From NCBI RefSeq assembly GCF_003007785.1, contig NZ_PXOH01000002.1, positions 124,001-188,000 on the forward strand: a stretch of 64,000 nt of DNA. Reading direction: 5' to 3'. Of the stretch, positions 38,794 through 48,762 are shown one piece after another. The notes below the pieces were generated by a model that ran no database searches, was not told the DNA's origin, and saw nothing but the letters and a program-made list of their open reading frames with translations. This DNA comes from Aphanothece hegewaldii CCALA 016 (GTDB taxonomy: Bacteria > Cyanobacteriota > Cyanobacteriia > Cyanobacteriales > Microcystaceae). The position numbers and the translations under genes were made by a program. How positions within the stretch are numbered: position 1 is the stretch's first letter; each line of letters starts with the position of its first letter.

Positions 38794-39672
38794 ATGATCA
38801 CGACTCAGCTTTTTACTACTTATCGTACTCTAGAATCGCGTCCTGATAGTTATTTAGACTGGTATCAACAGGCTAATCTTTTGCGATACCAAAAAGATTA
38901 TCAAGAGGCTTTATTGAGCTATGAGAAAGCCTTAGAATATTATCCTAGCGATTATTGGGCATGGTATAAACGAGGCATGACTTTAGAGCAACTGGAACGT
39001 TATGAGGAGGCGGCTATTAGTTATTGTTATGCTTCACAGATGCGACCAAATAATTATTGGGCTTGGTATGATTGTGGTTGTATTTATCTAGAAAATCTCA
39101 CTGAATATGAACAAGCAATTATTTGTTTTGAACAAGCTTTAGTTAATTATCCTGATGATTATTGGTCATTTTATCGTAAAGGTGAAGCCTTACGTTTGTT
39201 GGGTCGTTTTGATGAGGCGATCGCGTGTTATGATCAAGCTTTAGAACTTAGACCTGGTGATTATTGGTCTTGGTATCGACGAGGTGATGTCTTCAAAGCT
39301 TGGAATAAACTAGAAGAAGCTTTAAATAATTATCAAAAAGCTCAAGAATCTAAAAAGAGTGATTATTGGGTTTGGTATCAAAAAGGTATTATTTTACAAG
39401 AATTAGGACGTTTTCAAGAAGCAATTGATTGTTATTCTTATCTTCTTGAAATGGAAATAGATGATGATTATACTTGGTATAATCAAGCCTGTTGTTATGC
39501 TTGTTTAGGACAAAATGAGCAAGCTCTAAAAAGTCTTGAAGAAGCGATTTATTATGAGCCTAATATTTATCTACAATTAGCCCAATCTAATTCTATCTTT
39601 GATGGTTTACGTCAAGAGCCAAGTTTTCATTATTTATTAAATATGTATCAAAATGAAGAGATAGAATATTAG
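38794..39672 (+). CDS. Tetratricopeptide repeat protein, aromatic-rich
   Basis: 292 residues made almost wholly of TPR units of about 34 residues. Each contains an unusual DYWxWYxxG turn (DYWAWYKRG, NYWAWYDCG, DYWSFYRKG, DYWSWYRRG, DYWVWYQKG). There is no signal peptide or membrane segment, so it is probably a cytosolic scaffold. Its TAG overlaps the convergent Nudix-like gene stop. Confidence 0.87.
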   Translation: MITTQLFTTYRTLESRPDSYLDWYQQANLLRYQKDYQEALLSYEKALEYYPSDYWAWYKRGMTLEQLERYEEAAISYCYASQMRPNNYWAWYDCGCIYLENLTEYEQAIICFEQALVNYPDDYWSFYRKGEALRLLGRFDEAIACYDQALELRPGDYWSWYRRGDVFKAWNKLEEALNNYQKAQESKKSDYWVWYQKGIILQELGRFQEAIDCYSYLLEMEIDDDYTWYNQACCYACLGQNEQALKSLEEAIYYEPNIYLQLAQSNSIFDGLRQEPSFHYLLNMYQNEEIEY

Positions 39673-40205
39673 TTTTCAGGTTCTAAGGTAAAAAGAATTA
39701 TTTTATTATCTTGAACTTCCGAAAATCTTAGAATAGTTAAATCAGCCGCATTTAAAATAATTCGATAGCGGAAAATTTGATAGATAGATAAAAGTCCAGG
39801 ATAACTCATTGAGTTTTGCTGCTCAATTTCTTCCTCGATAAAAATTAATTCTTTTTCTAAAGTTAATCCTATTTCTTCTTGTAAAGCTCTACGGGCTGCG
39901 GTTTCTGGCATTTCATCACCAATAATTTTTTCAGCAATATAACCTAAATTACGTTCTCTTACTTTCCCAAAGTTTAAAAAAATTTGTTTATCTTCAATCA
40001 GACGAAAAAGGTGATCACCTAACTGTACATTAACAATAATATTAACAACTTTAACGCTCCGAGTTAACTGATTATCAAGCAATTCTAACTTAGTTTCTTG
40101 ACACAGGATTTCTTGTTCTAACTCAGCAACTGTTTTTGTTTTTTTGTTATGATCCCATTCATGAATTGGTATTCCGTTTTCTAAAAGAATTTTTTGTATA
40201 TTCAT
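39669..40205 (-). CDS. Nudix-like protein with degenerate Nudix box
   Basis: 178 residues. A Nudix-like box is recognisable as DEMPETAARRALQEEIGL near residue 98, but the Glu of the canonical REL is Ala here (RAL), and the first Gly of the box is also replaced. The distal EE-x-GL pair remains. It may have weak or altered activity, or only bind a nucleotide. An N-terminal helical region (about residues 20-50) precedes the domain. Confidence 0.6.
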   Translation of the reverse strand: MNIQKILLENGIPIHEWDHNKKTKTVAELEQEILCQETKLELLDNQLTRSVKVVNIIVNVQLGDHLFRLIEDKQIFLNFGKVRERNLGYIAEKIIGDEMPETAARRALQEEIGLTLEKELIFIEEEIEQQNSMSYPGLLSIYQIFRYRIILNAADLTILRFSEVQDNKIILFTLEPEN

Positions 40206-40253
40206 GACATTAGATATAATATTAGTCTGATTATATATTAATTAAAATTAAGC

Positions 40254-40730
40254 ATGAATCCCTCTTTTTCAATTCGTAACGCTACACCTGATGATGTCCC
40301 TCAACTTTTTGAACTGATTAAAGCTTTAGCAGAATACGAAAAACTCTCCCATCTGGTTACAGGAACAACAAAAGCACTACAAGAACATTTATTCGGAGAA
40401 CATCCCTATATTGAAGCGATTATAGCAGAATGTGAAAATAAAACGGTAGGATTTGCCCTATTTTTCTGGAATTACTCAACTTTTCTGACTCAACCTGGTA
40501 TTTATTTAGAGGATATTTTTGTTTTGCCTGAATATCGTCGTTTAGGAATTGGTAAAGCTTTATTAACTCGTGTGGCGACTCTTGCGGCTGAACGCAAAGC
40601 AGGACGGTTAGAATGGAGTGTCTTAGATTGGAATGAAAGTGCGATCGCATTTTATCAGCGTTTTGGTGCGACGGTTTTACCCGAATGGCGTATCTGTCGG
40701 ATCACCGAGGAAAAATTACGTGAGTTTTAA
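40254..40730 (+). CDS. GNAT-family N-acetyltransferase
   Basis: 158 residues. The acetyl-CoA-binding loop RRLGIGKALL lies near residue 97. The upstream GIYLEDIFVLPEYR and the C-terminal SVLDWNESAIAFYQRFGA resemble the diamine/thialysine acetyltransferase branch. The substrate is therefore probably an amine, but this is by resemblance only. Confidence 0.86.
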   Translation: MNPSFSIRNATPDDVPQLFELIKALAEYEKLSHLVTGTTKALQEHLFGEHPYIEAIIAECENKTVGFALFFWNYSTFLTQPGIYLEDIFVLPEYRRLGIGKALLTRVATLAAERKAGRLEWSVLDWNESAIAFYQRFGATVLPEWRICRITEEKLREF

Positions 40731-40822
40731 AGACTAATATTCCGACGAGGAAATATCAGCCTGATTAGAGTAGCAATTACTTTTCTAGCTAGTCTATATT
40801 ACTTTATAAATTCTAAAAGTTC

Positions 40823-42436
40823 ATGAGCAAAGTAACTGCTAAGTCCTCAACATGGCTCCCTTTGCGCCATTCATTATTCCGCGATCGCCTTATTGCTTTA
40901 ATTATTTCCAGTGTTGGCACTTGGATGCAAGATACGGCGGGAACTTGGTTAATGACTTCTCTGACGACTTCGCCACTTTTAATTGCTTTAATGCAGACTG
41001 CCGCTACTTTACCGATCCTCCTTTTAGGGCTTCCCGCAGGAGCAACAGCCGATATTTTTGATCGCCGCAAGTTACTGATTTTCTGGCAAAGTTGGATGTT
41101 AGTCACAGCGTTGATTCTCAGCGTCTTGACTTTCATGGGTTGGATGAATCCCTGGTTACTCCTAACGCTGACGTTTTGTTTGAGTTTGGGGGCGGCGATG
41201 AATAATCCAGCATGGCAAGCTATTGTACCTGAATTGGTTCCTCGTTCAGAATTACCGGCGGCGATCGCTCTAAATAGTGTTGGCTTTAATCTTGCCCGCG
41301 CTCTGGGGCCTGCTTTGGGTGGTTTGGTGGTTGCGGGGTTCAGTCAAGCGAATCAAGGTGCAGGGTTTGTTTTTGCCCTCAATTCTCTTTCGTTTATCGC
41401 TGTCATTTTTGTCTTGTATCAGTGGCATCGTCAGCCGATTTTGAGGAGTGCATTACCGACAGAACGTCTGTTTAGCTCGATTCGTGCTGGACTTAGATAT
41501 GTGAACCATACACCCGCGATTAAAGCCATTTTTATTCGATCGTTTGCTCAAATGAGTTGTCTTAGTGCAATGTGGGCGTTACTAGCAGTGGTGGCGCAAC
41601 AATATCTTAAACAAGGGGCGATGGGTTACGGTGTACTCAATGGCTGTATTGGTTTGGGTGCGATTATTGGTGCGGTGTTTCTACCCAAAATCCGTCAACG
41701 GTTATCCGCCGATGGGCTGTTGATGGTTTCGGCTCTTTTCTGTAGTACAACGCTCTTGATCATGGCTTATGTCCATTACCTGCCTATTGTAATGGCTTTT
41801 TTATTTGTTGCGGGGATCGCTTGGATTAGTACAACTTCTACTTTAAATATTGCGATTCAACTTTCGGTAGCTCCTTGGGTACAAGCACGAACCCTAGGAG
41901 TTTATCAAATGGTCTTTCAAGGCGGTTTAGCGGTTGGGAGTATTGTTTGGGGCATCGTTGCTGAACAATTTGGAACAACGACGGCTTTAGTCTGTGCTGC
42001 TGTTGGTTTGATTGGGAGTTTACCTTTAGCTTGGCGTTATCGTTTGATGACAGAAATAAAATCTGATTTAACTCCTTCGCTACATTGGACTGAACCTCAA
42101 GTCGTGATTGAATTAAATCCCTCTGAGGGTCCTGTTTTAGTTACGATTGAATATCGTATTAATCCCGCAGATGAAAAGGCGTTTATTAAAGCGATTCACA
42201 AATTAAGATTGATTCGGCTACGCGATGGAGCCATTCGCTGGGGGATTTTTCATGATATTACGGATGCGTCTCGTTTTGTTGAAACATTTGTTGTTGAGTC
42301 TTGGCTAGAGCATCTTCGTCAACACGAAAGGTTTACAAAAAGCGATCGCCTAATTCAACAACAAGTGCGATCGTTTCATCAAGGTGAAAAGCCCCCCTTG
42401 ACTTCTCACATGATTTATGCTCATCTTCCTAACTAA
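40823..42436 (+). CDS. MFS transporter with C-terminal cytosolic domain
   Basis: 537 residues. About 400 residues hold the 10-12 membrane helices of a major-facilitator protein of the EntS/DUF894 branch (FDRRKLLIFWQSW after helix 2, as in drug and siderophore exporters). The last about 120 residues form a soluble domain resembling antibiotic-biosynthesis-monooxygenase-like folds (VLVTIEYRINPADEKAF). An efflux role is likely; the substrate is unknown. Its end overlaps the convergent membrane-protein gene by 8 bp. Confidence 0.86.
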   Translation: MSKVTAKSSTWLPLRHSLFRDRLIALIISSVGTWMQDTAGTWLMTSLTTSPLLIALMQTAATLPILLLGLPAGATADIFDRRKLLIFWQSWMLVTALILSVLTFMGWMNPWLLLTLTFCLSLGAAMNNPAWQAIVPELVPRSELPAAIALNSVGFNLARALGPALGGLVVAGFSQANQGAGFVFALNSLSFIAVIFVLYQWHRQPILRSALPTERLFSSIRAGLRYVNHTPAIKAIFIRSFAQMSCLSAMWALLAVVAQQYLKQGAMGYGVLNGCIGLGAIIGAVFLPKIRQRLSADGLLMVSALFCSTTLLIMAYVHYLPIVMAFLFVAGIAWISTTSTLNIAIQLSVAPWVQARTLGVYQMVFQGGLAVGSIVWGIVAEQFGTTTALVCAAVGLIGSLPLAWRYRLMTEIKSDLTPSLHWTEPQVVIELNPSEGPVLVTIEYRINPADEKAFIKAIHKLRLIRLRDGAIRWGIFHDITDASRFVETFVVESWLEHLRQHERFTKSDRLIQQQVRSFHQGEKPPLTSHMIYAHLPN

Positions 42437-43022
42437 CGAGAGTCGGTAGAATTTTGCGGACGCGAATGCCCAGTAAGGTAAAAGATTGGGCAATATTAGA
42501 AACAGGGATTGGCTCAGTTTTTTCCCATTGTTCATTTTTTGTGAAAAGAACACCCAAAACACTCAAAGGCACTTGTAAAAATAGATGACTGGCTAAAAAG
42601 GCTAAACTCGCGATCAGTAAACCAATGATTCGCCACTGGGGTAGAAAAGCAGCAGCAGGAGTAGCAATTGGAGCAATTTGATAAATTTTCCATAACCCCG
42701 CGATCATCAACACAGTACCTAAGACGGTAATGAAGCGATGTTTTGGTCTTTTAAACAGACTGAGTATTTTTAACTGTTCTGGGGTGAGGAGTTCGGGTCT
42801 TTGAGCAACAAATAATAAGCTAAAGATATCAAATGGTTTGTACCACTGCATCCAAGAGATGGGAGCGATCGCAATAACTAATAAAAAGATTAGCTCTAGC
42901 CAATATCCGGGTAAAGGATCGCCAACGGCAAGACCGATCCAAGCGATTTGTAATAAGATGGGTAAAGCCGCTATACCCGCTAAATGTATCCACAAGAAGG
43001 GTTCAGAACGAAAAGAAGACAT
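42429..43022 (-). CDS. Low-complexity-tail-type cyanobacterial membrane protein
   Basis: 197 residues with four hydrophobic helices (about residues 10-32, 38-58, 97-117 and 128-152) and a charged cytosolic middle. The N-terminus RSEPFLWIHLAGIAALP matches a membrane family I know only from cyanobacteria, of unknown function. It lies downstream of infB, separated by a hairpin terminator. Confidence 0.72.
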   Translation of the reverse strand: MSSFRSEPFLWIHLAGIAALPILLQIAWIGLAVGDPLPGYWLELIFLLVIAIAPISWMQWYKPFDIFSLLFVAQRPELLTPEQLKILSLFKRPKHRFITVLGTVLMIAGLWKIYQIAPIATPAAAFLPQWRIIGLLIASLAFLASHLFLQVPLSVLGVLFTKNEQWEKTEPIPVSNIAQSFTLLGIRVRKILPTLVS

Positions 43023-43050
43023 GAAAAATACAATAATAAATGCTAATAAT

Positions 43051-43084
43051 CCCTAGTCCTCTTTATTTTATCGGAAGACTAGGG
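43051..43084 (-). terminator. Hairpin terminator after infB
   Basis: CCCTAGTC (43051-43058) pairs with GACTAGGG (43077-43084), and the stem continues with TC/GA after one mismatch. It lies 16 bp past the infB stop on the minus strand, ahead of an AT-rich stretch. It probably ends the rimP-nusA-infB operon. Confidence 0.6.
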
Positions 43085-43099
43085 ATCAACAAATTAAGA

Positions 43100-46000
43100 T
43101 TAAACGGATAAAGTTCGACGCTTCATCACCATTTCATAAGCTTCTATTTGATCGCCTTCAAGCCAAGTATTGAATTTGGGCAAACCGACACCACATTCGT
43201 AACCTGCATTTACTTCTCTAGTATCTTCTTTCATCCGTTTCAATGAATCTAGGTTCCCCTCATGGACAACCTCACCCTTGCGACGGACTCTAATAAAGCG
43301 GTTACGAACCAGTTTACCCGATAAGACATAGCAACCGGCAACGGTTCCGCGTCCAACTGGGAAAACTGCGCGTACTTCGGCAAATCCAAGATGTTCTTCA
43401 ACTTGTTCAGGTTCGAGTAATCCTTCCATCGCGCCTTGAATTTCATCAAGGAGTTTGTAAATGATGTTGTACTCTCGAATATCAACGCCTTCTCGATCAG
43501 CCGCCGCCCTTGAACCAGTGGCTAAGGTGGTGTTAAACCCGACGATTACAGCACCACTAGCCGCCGCTAAATCGACATCCGTTTCGGTTACTTCACCAGG
43601 TGCGGCCAATAGTACCCGAATTTGGACTTCTTTCTGGGGCAGTTGGTTCATGGCGGTTAGAATTGCTTCTACGGAGCCTTGTACGTCTGTTTTTAAGATC
43701 AAGTTAAGTTCTTTAAGCTTGCCTTCTTGTGCTTGTGCGGAAATGGTGCTTAAGGTGACGCGTCGTGTTGACAAGGCTTGTTGTAAGCGTGTTTGACGTT
43801 GAGCGTCGGATCTTCCTTCTGCTGTTATTCTGGCTTCTTTTTCGTTGATAAAGACATCGAACTCATCCCCTGCGGCGGGAACATCACCGAGTCCTAGAAC
43901 TTCAACGGCAAAGGATGGAGTAGCGGCATCAACTTTGTCACCTCGATCGTCGATCATGGCGCGGATTTTACCGAAAACGGAGCCAGCCACCACAGTATCG
44001 CCGACTCTAAGGGTTCCATTTTGAACAATTAGAGTAGCTACAGGTCCTTTGTTTCGATCTAAGTGAGCTTCGATAACGGTTCCTTTTGCGGGACGATTCG
44101 GGTTAGCGGAGAGTTCTTCAACTTCAGATACGAGAAGAATCATTTCGAGGAGAGTATCTAAGTTTTCTCCTTTTAAGGCACTAACTGGAACCATAATTGT
44201 ATCGCCGCCCCATGCTTCAGGAACTAAGCCGAGTTCGGATAGTTCTTGTTTAATGCGATCGGGGTTAGAGTCTAGTTTATCGACTTTATTTATGGCGACA
44301 ATGATTGGAACACCTGCTGCTTTAGCATGGCTGACGGCTTCACGGGTTTGAGGTTGTACTCCGTCGTCTGCTGCGACAACGAGAATGGCAATATCGGTAA
44401 CTCTGGCTCCTCTGGCTCGCATTGCGGTAAATGCTTCGTGTCCTGGTGTGTCTAAGAATACGATCTGCTGAGGTTTGCCGTTGTGTTCTACGTCAACGTG
44501 ATAGGCTCCGATATGCTGGGTAATTCCTCCAGCTTCTCCTTGTGCTACTTTGGTTTTACGAATGGAGTCTAGAAGCGTAGTTTTACCGTGATCAACGTGT
44601 CCCATAATGGTTACTACGGGCGGACGGGTTTGAAGATTATCGAGATCGGCTACGTCGATCATTTCTGTTGTCTTCGTTGCTGCTGCTTTGATTTGTCCAG
44701 TTTCGACTTTAATTTCAAAGTCAGCCGCGATCATCTCGATGGTTTCTTGATCGAGTGTTTGGGTAATATTGACTGGAACGCCTTTAAAGAAAAGATTTTT
44801 AATGATCTCGGTTTCAGGAACTTTCATAAGTTCTGATAGTCCTCGAATGGTCAGTGAACCATTTAAGGTGATTGACTCAGGGCGTTTATTTTCTTCTTTG
44901 TTGTCTTGACGATCGTTTTTTGAGCGTGAATTACTGCTTTCTGATTTAGATGAGGGTTTTTTGGGTTTATTTGCCGTAGTATTAACGGCGGCCGCTATAG
45001 GCATTCTAGAATTACTAGAATTCGGTTTGGGCGGGCGAGCCATTGATAGACTAATACTAGCGGATGCTTGGTTTGCTAATAGTTCTGCGTCCAAATCGTC
45101 GTCTTCCTCATCAAAGAGGACTTGCGAGCGCCGTTTATTTTTGCCTGTTTTGGCAAGTTTGCCGCTTTTTGATTTATCTTCTTTGTCGTCTTCGCCGTCT
45201 TCCCATTCTTGACGTTTGCTTTGACGAATCGGTATGCTTTTCTTGGGTTTTTGCTTGGGTTTCCCTGCCACATCGGTTAAGAGATCATCTGCTTCATCAA
45301 TGGGGCTATCAATTTCTTCTGGTTCGTCTGTTGCTAAGTCGTCGATGACGCTGGTTTGAAGTTTTTGGGGTGCAATGGGTCGTGTTGGTCGCTTCAGTTC
45401 TACTGTAGCTTTGGGGATTTCGGCGACTTTTTTCTCTCTTTCCTTATCTTTATCTTTTTCTCTAAGCCTGTCCCGGTCTCTATCTTTCGGTTTGATCAGT
45501 GCTTCAACAGTTCCTGTTGTAGGATTTTTCCTCGTTAGTGAGTTCCCCACTTTGTTACTCACTTCTGAAGCTCTGCCTGGTCGGTCAGTTTGAGGTTTTG
45601 GATTTCTGTCGAGCTTAATTTCTGGTCTTGGTGTGCCTGAGCGATCTTGTGGCTGAATCAGTTTTTGATTTACGGGAGTTCGTTCCCCGACTTTTGGAGT
45701 CGAGGGGCTGTCGGGGCTATTTGTCGGGCTTTGTAGATTACCAGCTTCTAAGTCCAGAATTTCTGGCTCTTGTGATGGCATTTTGGCTGTTCTTTGGGGG
45801 GCTGATGGCTGAATAGGTTTTTTTTCAGCTTGAATCACAGGCTTATTATTATTGGGGGCTAATTTTTCTCTTTTTGTTTGATTTAAATCTGTTTGATTTA
45901 AATTGATTGGATCGACACCTGTTGGTGTTTCTGATGGCTCTTCAGAAGTTTGAGATTCATAAGTTTGAGATTCAGAAGATGGTGCCGATGAATGATCTAA

Positions 46001-46387
46001 TGGGGGATTTGCTAAAGTAGAATTACTATTGCTATGACTGGGACGACGAGAAGGGGCTACTAATGCTGGTGCCACATCCTGTCCATTATTTGGCGAGTTC
46101 GGGCGGTTATTTTTGTAGTGAACGGCTAGGATCTGCTGTTTTTTTTCTCCAGATGAGCTATGCGACCCTTCATTTGAAGGGTTTCCTTGAGCCTTGTGAT
46201 GGTGAGTTGGGTTTTGTGCTTGTTTTGCTGCCACTGATTTAATGCGATCGGCTTCCGATTCAGTAATGGTACTACTATGACTTTTCACAGATATGTTTAA
46301 CTGTTCGCAAATATCTAAAATATCTTTGTTCTCCAAGTTCAACTCTTTTGATAGCTCGTAAATTCTAACTTTTGACGAATTATTCAT
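43100..46387 (-). CDS. infB: Translation initiation factor IF-2
   Basis: 1095 residues, within the long cyanobacterial range. The first about 490 residues are low-complexity, rich in S, P, N and charged residues. The G domain follows with [17 protein letters not shown] and NKVDK, then domains II-IV ending in the fMet-tRNA-binding C2 region. It brings initiator tRNA to the 30S subunit. It is the last gene of the rimP-nusA-ylxR-infB operon. Confidence 0.97.
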   Translation of the reverse strand: MNNSSKVRIYELSKELNLENKDILDICEQLNISVKSHSSTITESEADRIKSVAAKQAQNPTHHHKAQGNPSNEGSHSSSGEKKQQILAVHYKNNRPNSPNNGQDVAPALVAPSRRPSHSNSNSTLANPPLDHSSAPSSESQTYESQTSEEPSETPTGVDPINLNQTDLNQTKREKLAPNNNKPVIQAEKKPIQPSAPQRTAKMPSQEPEILDLEAGNLQSPTNSPDSPSTPKVGERTPVNQKLIQPQDRSGTPRPEIKLDRNPKPQTDRPGRASEVSNKVGNSLTRKNPTTGTVEALIKPKDRDRDRLREKDKDKEREKKVAEIPKATVELKRPTRPIAPQKLQTSVIDDLATDEPEEIDSPIDEADDLLTDVAGKPKQKPKKSIPIRQSKRQEWEDGEDDKEDKSKSGKLAKTGKNKRRSQVLFDEEDDDLDAELLANQASASISLSMARPPKPNSSNSRMPIAAAVNTTANKPKKPSSKSESSNSRSKNDRQDNKEENKRPESITLNGSLTIRGLSELMKVPETEIIKNLFFKGVPVNITQTLDQETIEMIAADFEIKVETGQIKAAATKTTEMIDVADLDNLQTRPPVVTIMGHVDHGKTTLLDSIRKTKVAQGEAGGITQHIGAYHVDVEHNGKPQQIVFLDTPGHEAFTAMRARGARVTDIAILVVAADDGVQPQTREAVSHAKAAGVPIIVAINKVDKLDSNPDRIKQELSELGLVPEAWGGDTIMVPVSALKGENLDTLLEMILLVSEVEELSANPNRPAKGTVIEAHLDRNKGPVATLIVQNGTLRVGDTVVAGSVFGKIRAMIDDRGDKVDAATPSFAVEVLGLGDVPAAGDEFDVFINEKEARITAEGRSDAQRQTRLQQALSTRRVTLSTISAQAQEGKLKELNLILKTDVQGSVEAILTAMNQLPQKEVQIRVLLAAPGEVTETDVDLAAASGAVIVGFNTTLATGSRAAADREGVDIREYNIIYKLLDEIQGAMEGLLEPEQVEEHLGFAEVRAVFPVGRGTVAGCYVLSGKLVRNRFIRVRRKGEVVHEGNLDSLKRMKEDTREVNAGYECGVGLPKFNTWLEGDQIEAYEMVMKRRTLSV

Positions 46388-46559
46388 CCAATATCCCCCT
46401 ACTCAAGTATAAATGATTTTAACTCCTGTGAATAACTTTTGCAGTCATTTTTCTAGAATTTTGTTAACGAAGAGTGATTAAGTTGATGATTAAAATTGTT
46501 TTCTATTTCTATCCTAACGATTTTGGGGTCGATTATGGGACTAACCACGGATCAACTTG

Positions 46560-46808
46560 TTAATTGATTAGACGCTCCCGTAGAGTTTGAACCAAATCTT
46601 GGGGAATAGGAGATCTTAACGCTCGTCCTAAGCGATTTTTAGAAAGTGCATTTTTCAGACAACTGTCTGTTGGACACAAATAAGCTGATCGCCCCATTCC
46701 CTGATCTAATTGTACTTGTCCTGATGGATAAACCCGAACAATTCGCCAAAATGACGTTTTTGGAGCTATTTTATGGCAACTAATACATCGACGGATGTTA
46801 ATCGGCAT
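46560..46808 (-). CDS. ylxR: YlxR-family RNA-binding protein
   Basis: 82 residues of the YlxR/DUF448 family. RRCISCHKIAPK with the paired cysteines opens the protein, and GRSAYLCPTDSCLKNALSKN with RLGRAL gives the family's basic surface. The fixed position between nusA and infB supports the call. Its exact role is unclear; RNA binding or transcription regulation has been proposed. Confidence 0.92.
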   Translation of the reverse strand: MPINIRRCISCHKIAPKTSFWRIVRVYPSGQVQLDQGMGRSAYLCPTDSCLKNALSKNRLGRALRSPIPQDLVQTLRERLIN

Positions 46809-46848
46809 TTCCCTTGTCTATTGCGGAAGTATTTTTAGTTTTTCTGAT

Positions 46849-48084
46849 TCATTCGTCAGCGTCGTCGTCATCCGATGAATCAAGAACAGGTGAAGCACTG
46901 GCGGCAATGCCTTCATTGGCGATCGCTGATTTTTGTTGAGCTTCGGCTTTGTGGATAGCGACATCTTTAATATCTATCTTCCAACCGGTTAAACGGGCAG
47001 CGAGGCGGACGTTTTGTCCTTCTTTGCCAATGGCTAAACTAAGTTGATCAAATGCGACCAAAACTAAGGCGTGACGCTCATCGGGGTTAATCAAAACAAC
47101 TTGATCGACTCTAGCCGGACTAAGGGCGTTAGCGATATAAGTCGAGGGATCGGGCGACCACCGTATCACGTCAATTTTTTCGCCACGTAATTCGTTGACG
47201 ACGGCTTGAATTCGTGATCCCCTAGCTCCAATACAAGCACCTACCGGATCGACATCTCTTTCTAAAGTATCTACGGCGATTTTGGTTCTTGAGCCGACGG
47301 CACGAGATGGCGGGTTAGCTTCTCTTGCCACTGCCACGATCCGAACGACTTCTTCTTCTATTTCTGGAACTTCGTTAGCAAAAAGATAGACGACTAATCC
47401 TGCTGCTGCACGAGAAATAATTAATTGAGGTCCGCGATGAGATCCTTCTCGAACTTTTTTCAGTAAGACTCTAAAGGTGGCGTTAGCTCGATAATTATCG
47501 TTGGGGATTTGTTCGCGTTTGGGGAGTTCGGCTTCGACTTCGGGTTGACCGTAAGTACTTTGAACGGACATAATCACGCAGGAGCGTTCAAAGCGTAAAA
47601 CTCTAGCTTGCAGAACGGTTCCTTCTAAGTCTTGAAATTCTTCTTGAATTATTTTTCGTTGTTGATCTCGTAGTTTTTGTAACAGAACTTGTTTAGTTTG
47701 AATGGCTGCCATTCTACCAAATTCTTTTTGATCTGGAGTGACATCAAGAACGACTTCATCTCCTAGTTGTGCTTCGGCGACGTATTCTTGAACTTCTTTG
47801 AGGGAAATATGGTGATCGCCATCGCTGACACTTTCAACAATTTTTTTGGTGGAAAGAATGCGGAAGCTTTCGTCGTCCACATCGAGTTCTACATCAAAGT
47901 TATCGAAGTATTCATCTGAAAATTGTCCCTTCTCCATATTTTGCGCCCGGCGATAGCGCTCATAACCTTTGAGGAGGGCTTCTCTAAGGGATTCTTGAAC
48001 AGCCGAACGCGGGAGGTTATGCCGTTGGCTAATTTCTTCGATCATGTCCTTCAGGCCGGGTAAGCTAAAGCTAGGCATCGGCAA
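46849..48084 (-). CDS. nusA: Transcription termination/antitermination factor NusA
   Basis: 411 residues, the short form without the extra C-terminal acidic repeats. An N-terminal polymerase-binding domain is followed by an S1 domain and two KH domains (VGACIGARGSRIQAVVNELRGEK, then LAIGKEGQNVRLAARL). It binds RNA polymerase and modulates pausing and termination. It lies 22 bp downstream of rimP. The acidic tail DSSDDDDADE ends the protein. Confidence 0.96.
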   Translation of the reverse strand: MPMPSFSLPGLKDMIEEISQRHNLPRSAVQESLREALLKGYERYRRAQNMEKGQFSDEYFDNFDVELDVDDESFRILSTKKIVESVSDGDHHISLKEVQEYVAEAQLGDEVVLDVTPDQKEFGRMAAIQTKQVLLQKLRDQQRKIIQEEFQDLEGTVLQARVLRFERSCVIMSVQSTYGQPEVEAELPKREQIPNDNYRANATFRVLLKKVREGSHRGPQLIISRAAAGLVVYLFANEVPEIEEEVVRIVAVAREANPPSRAVGSRTKIAVDTLERDVDPVGACIGARGSRIQAVVNELRGEKIDVIRWSPDPSTYIANALSPARVDQVVLINPDERHALVLVAFDQLSLAIGKEGQNVRLAARLTGWKIDIKDVAIHKAEAQQKSAIANEGIAASASPVLDSSDDDDADE

Positions 48085-48106
48085 ATTCTCCTTAATTAAA
48101 TTTCAA

Positions 48107-48568
48107 TTAACGGTTTGCATCTAAATTCACTTTGGTGACTGCAAGGCGCGGAATAGCGATCGCTCGTCCTTTTTGGTGGATATAAATTGCTGTTTCATCT
48201 TGAGTATGAAGATTTCCCCGCCATTCTTTTTGTCCTTCATATGGGGGGTCTGTGGTGACTATGACGGCAAATCCTTTAAAAGCGATAAACTCGCGCTCGC
48301 TGGTTAGTTGTCGAGATGTCCCTGGACTAGAAATCTCTAGTGAGTAAGACCCTGGAATAATTTCCAATGTGTCTAATGTTTGTTCTAAATGGCGACTCAT
48401 CCGTTCACAGTCATCTAAACCTGTGTCACTGTTCAGGTTCCGAATATCTAACCTCAGTACGGGGGGTCGCTTATTGGTCTGGAAAACCACATCGACTATT
48501 TCTAAACCCAATTCTTCAGCGATCGGTGATGCTACGTCTATAATTTGTGGAATTAAAGGATGAGTCAT
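48107..48568 (-). CDS. rimP: Ribosome maturation factor RimP
   Basis: 153 residues from the ATG at 48568, the normal family length. RimP assists 30S assembly. The domain runs from IPQIIDVASPIAEELGLE through YSLEISSPGTSRQL, the family's best block. The frame remains open to 48652, but the extra 28 residues (ARFFYCCFFYC) span a hairpin plus T-run that looks like a leader terminator, so the longer form is unlikely. First gene of the nusA-infB operon. Confidence 0.92.
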   Translation of the reverse strand: MTHPLIPQIIDVASPIAEELGLEIVDVVFQTNKRPPVLRLDIRNLNSDTGLDDCERMSRHLEQTLDTLEIIPGSYSLEISSPGTSRQLTSEREFIAFKGFAVIVTTDPPYEGQKEWRGNLHTQDETAIYIHQKGRAIAIPRLAVTKVNLDANR

Positions 48569-48597
48569 GGACGCAATGCAATAAAAAAAGCAGCAAT

Positions 48598-48619
48598 AAA
48601 AAAAGCGGGCTAATCCCAC
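48598..48619 (-). terminator. Leader terminator/attenuator ahead of rimP
   Basis: Read on the minus strand, GTGGG (48619-48615) pairs with CCCGC (48609-48605) around the loop ATTAG, with one G-U pair, followed at once by seven Ts (48604-48598). It lies 30 bp before the rimP ATG with no gene between, the position of a leader attenuator. Confidence 0.5.
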
Positions 48620-48762
48620 TTCCCTTGTAGTTTTGGTGATTTGGGCAAGCAATCTAAATGATTACTCCTTCTCTAGAATAGCAAATTTTCTCGCTGACAG
48701 GACAATAATTCTCATTTCTATTTAAAACGGGACTAAAGCAATTTTTGTTAACTTTTTTGAAT

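Noticed and set aside
44588..45816. Several frames antisense to infB
   Set aside because: They arise from the low-complexity N-terminal region of infB and carry no recognisable domain.
48569..48652. N-terminal extension of RimP
   Set aside because: The extra residues (including FFYCCFFYC) come from a hairpin and T-run, and the family begins at the internal ATG at 48568.
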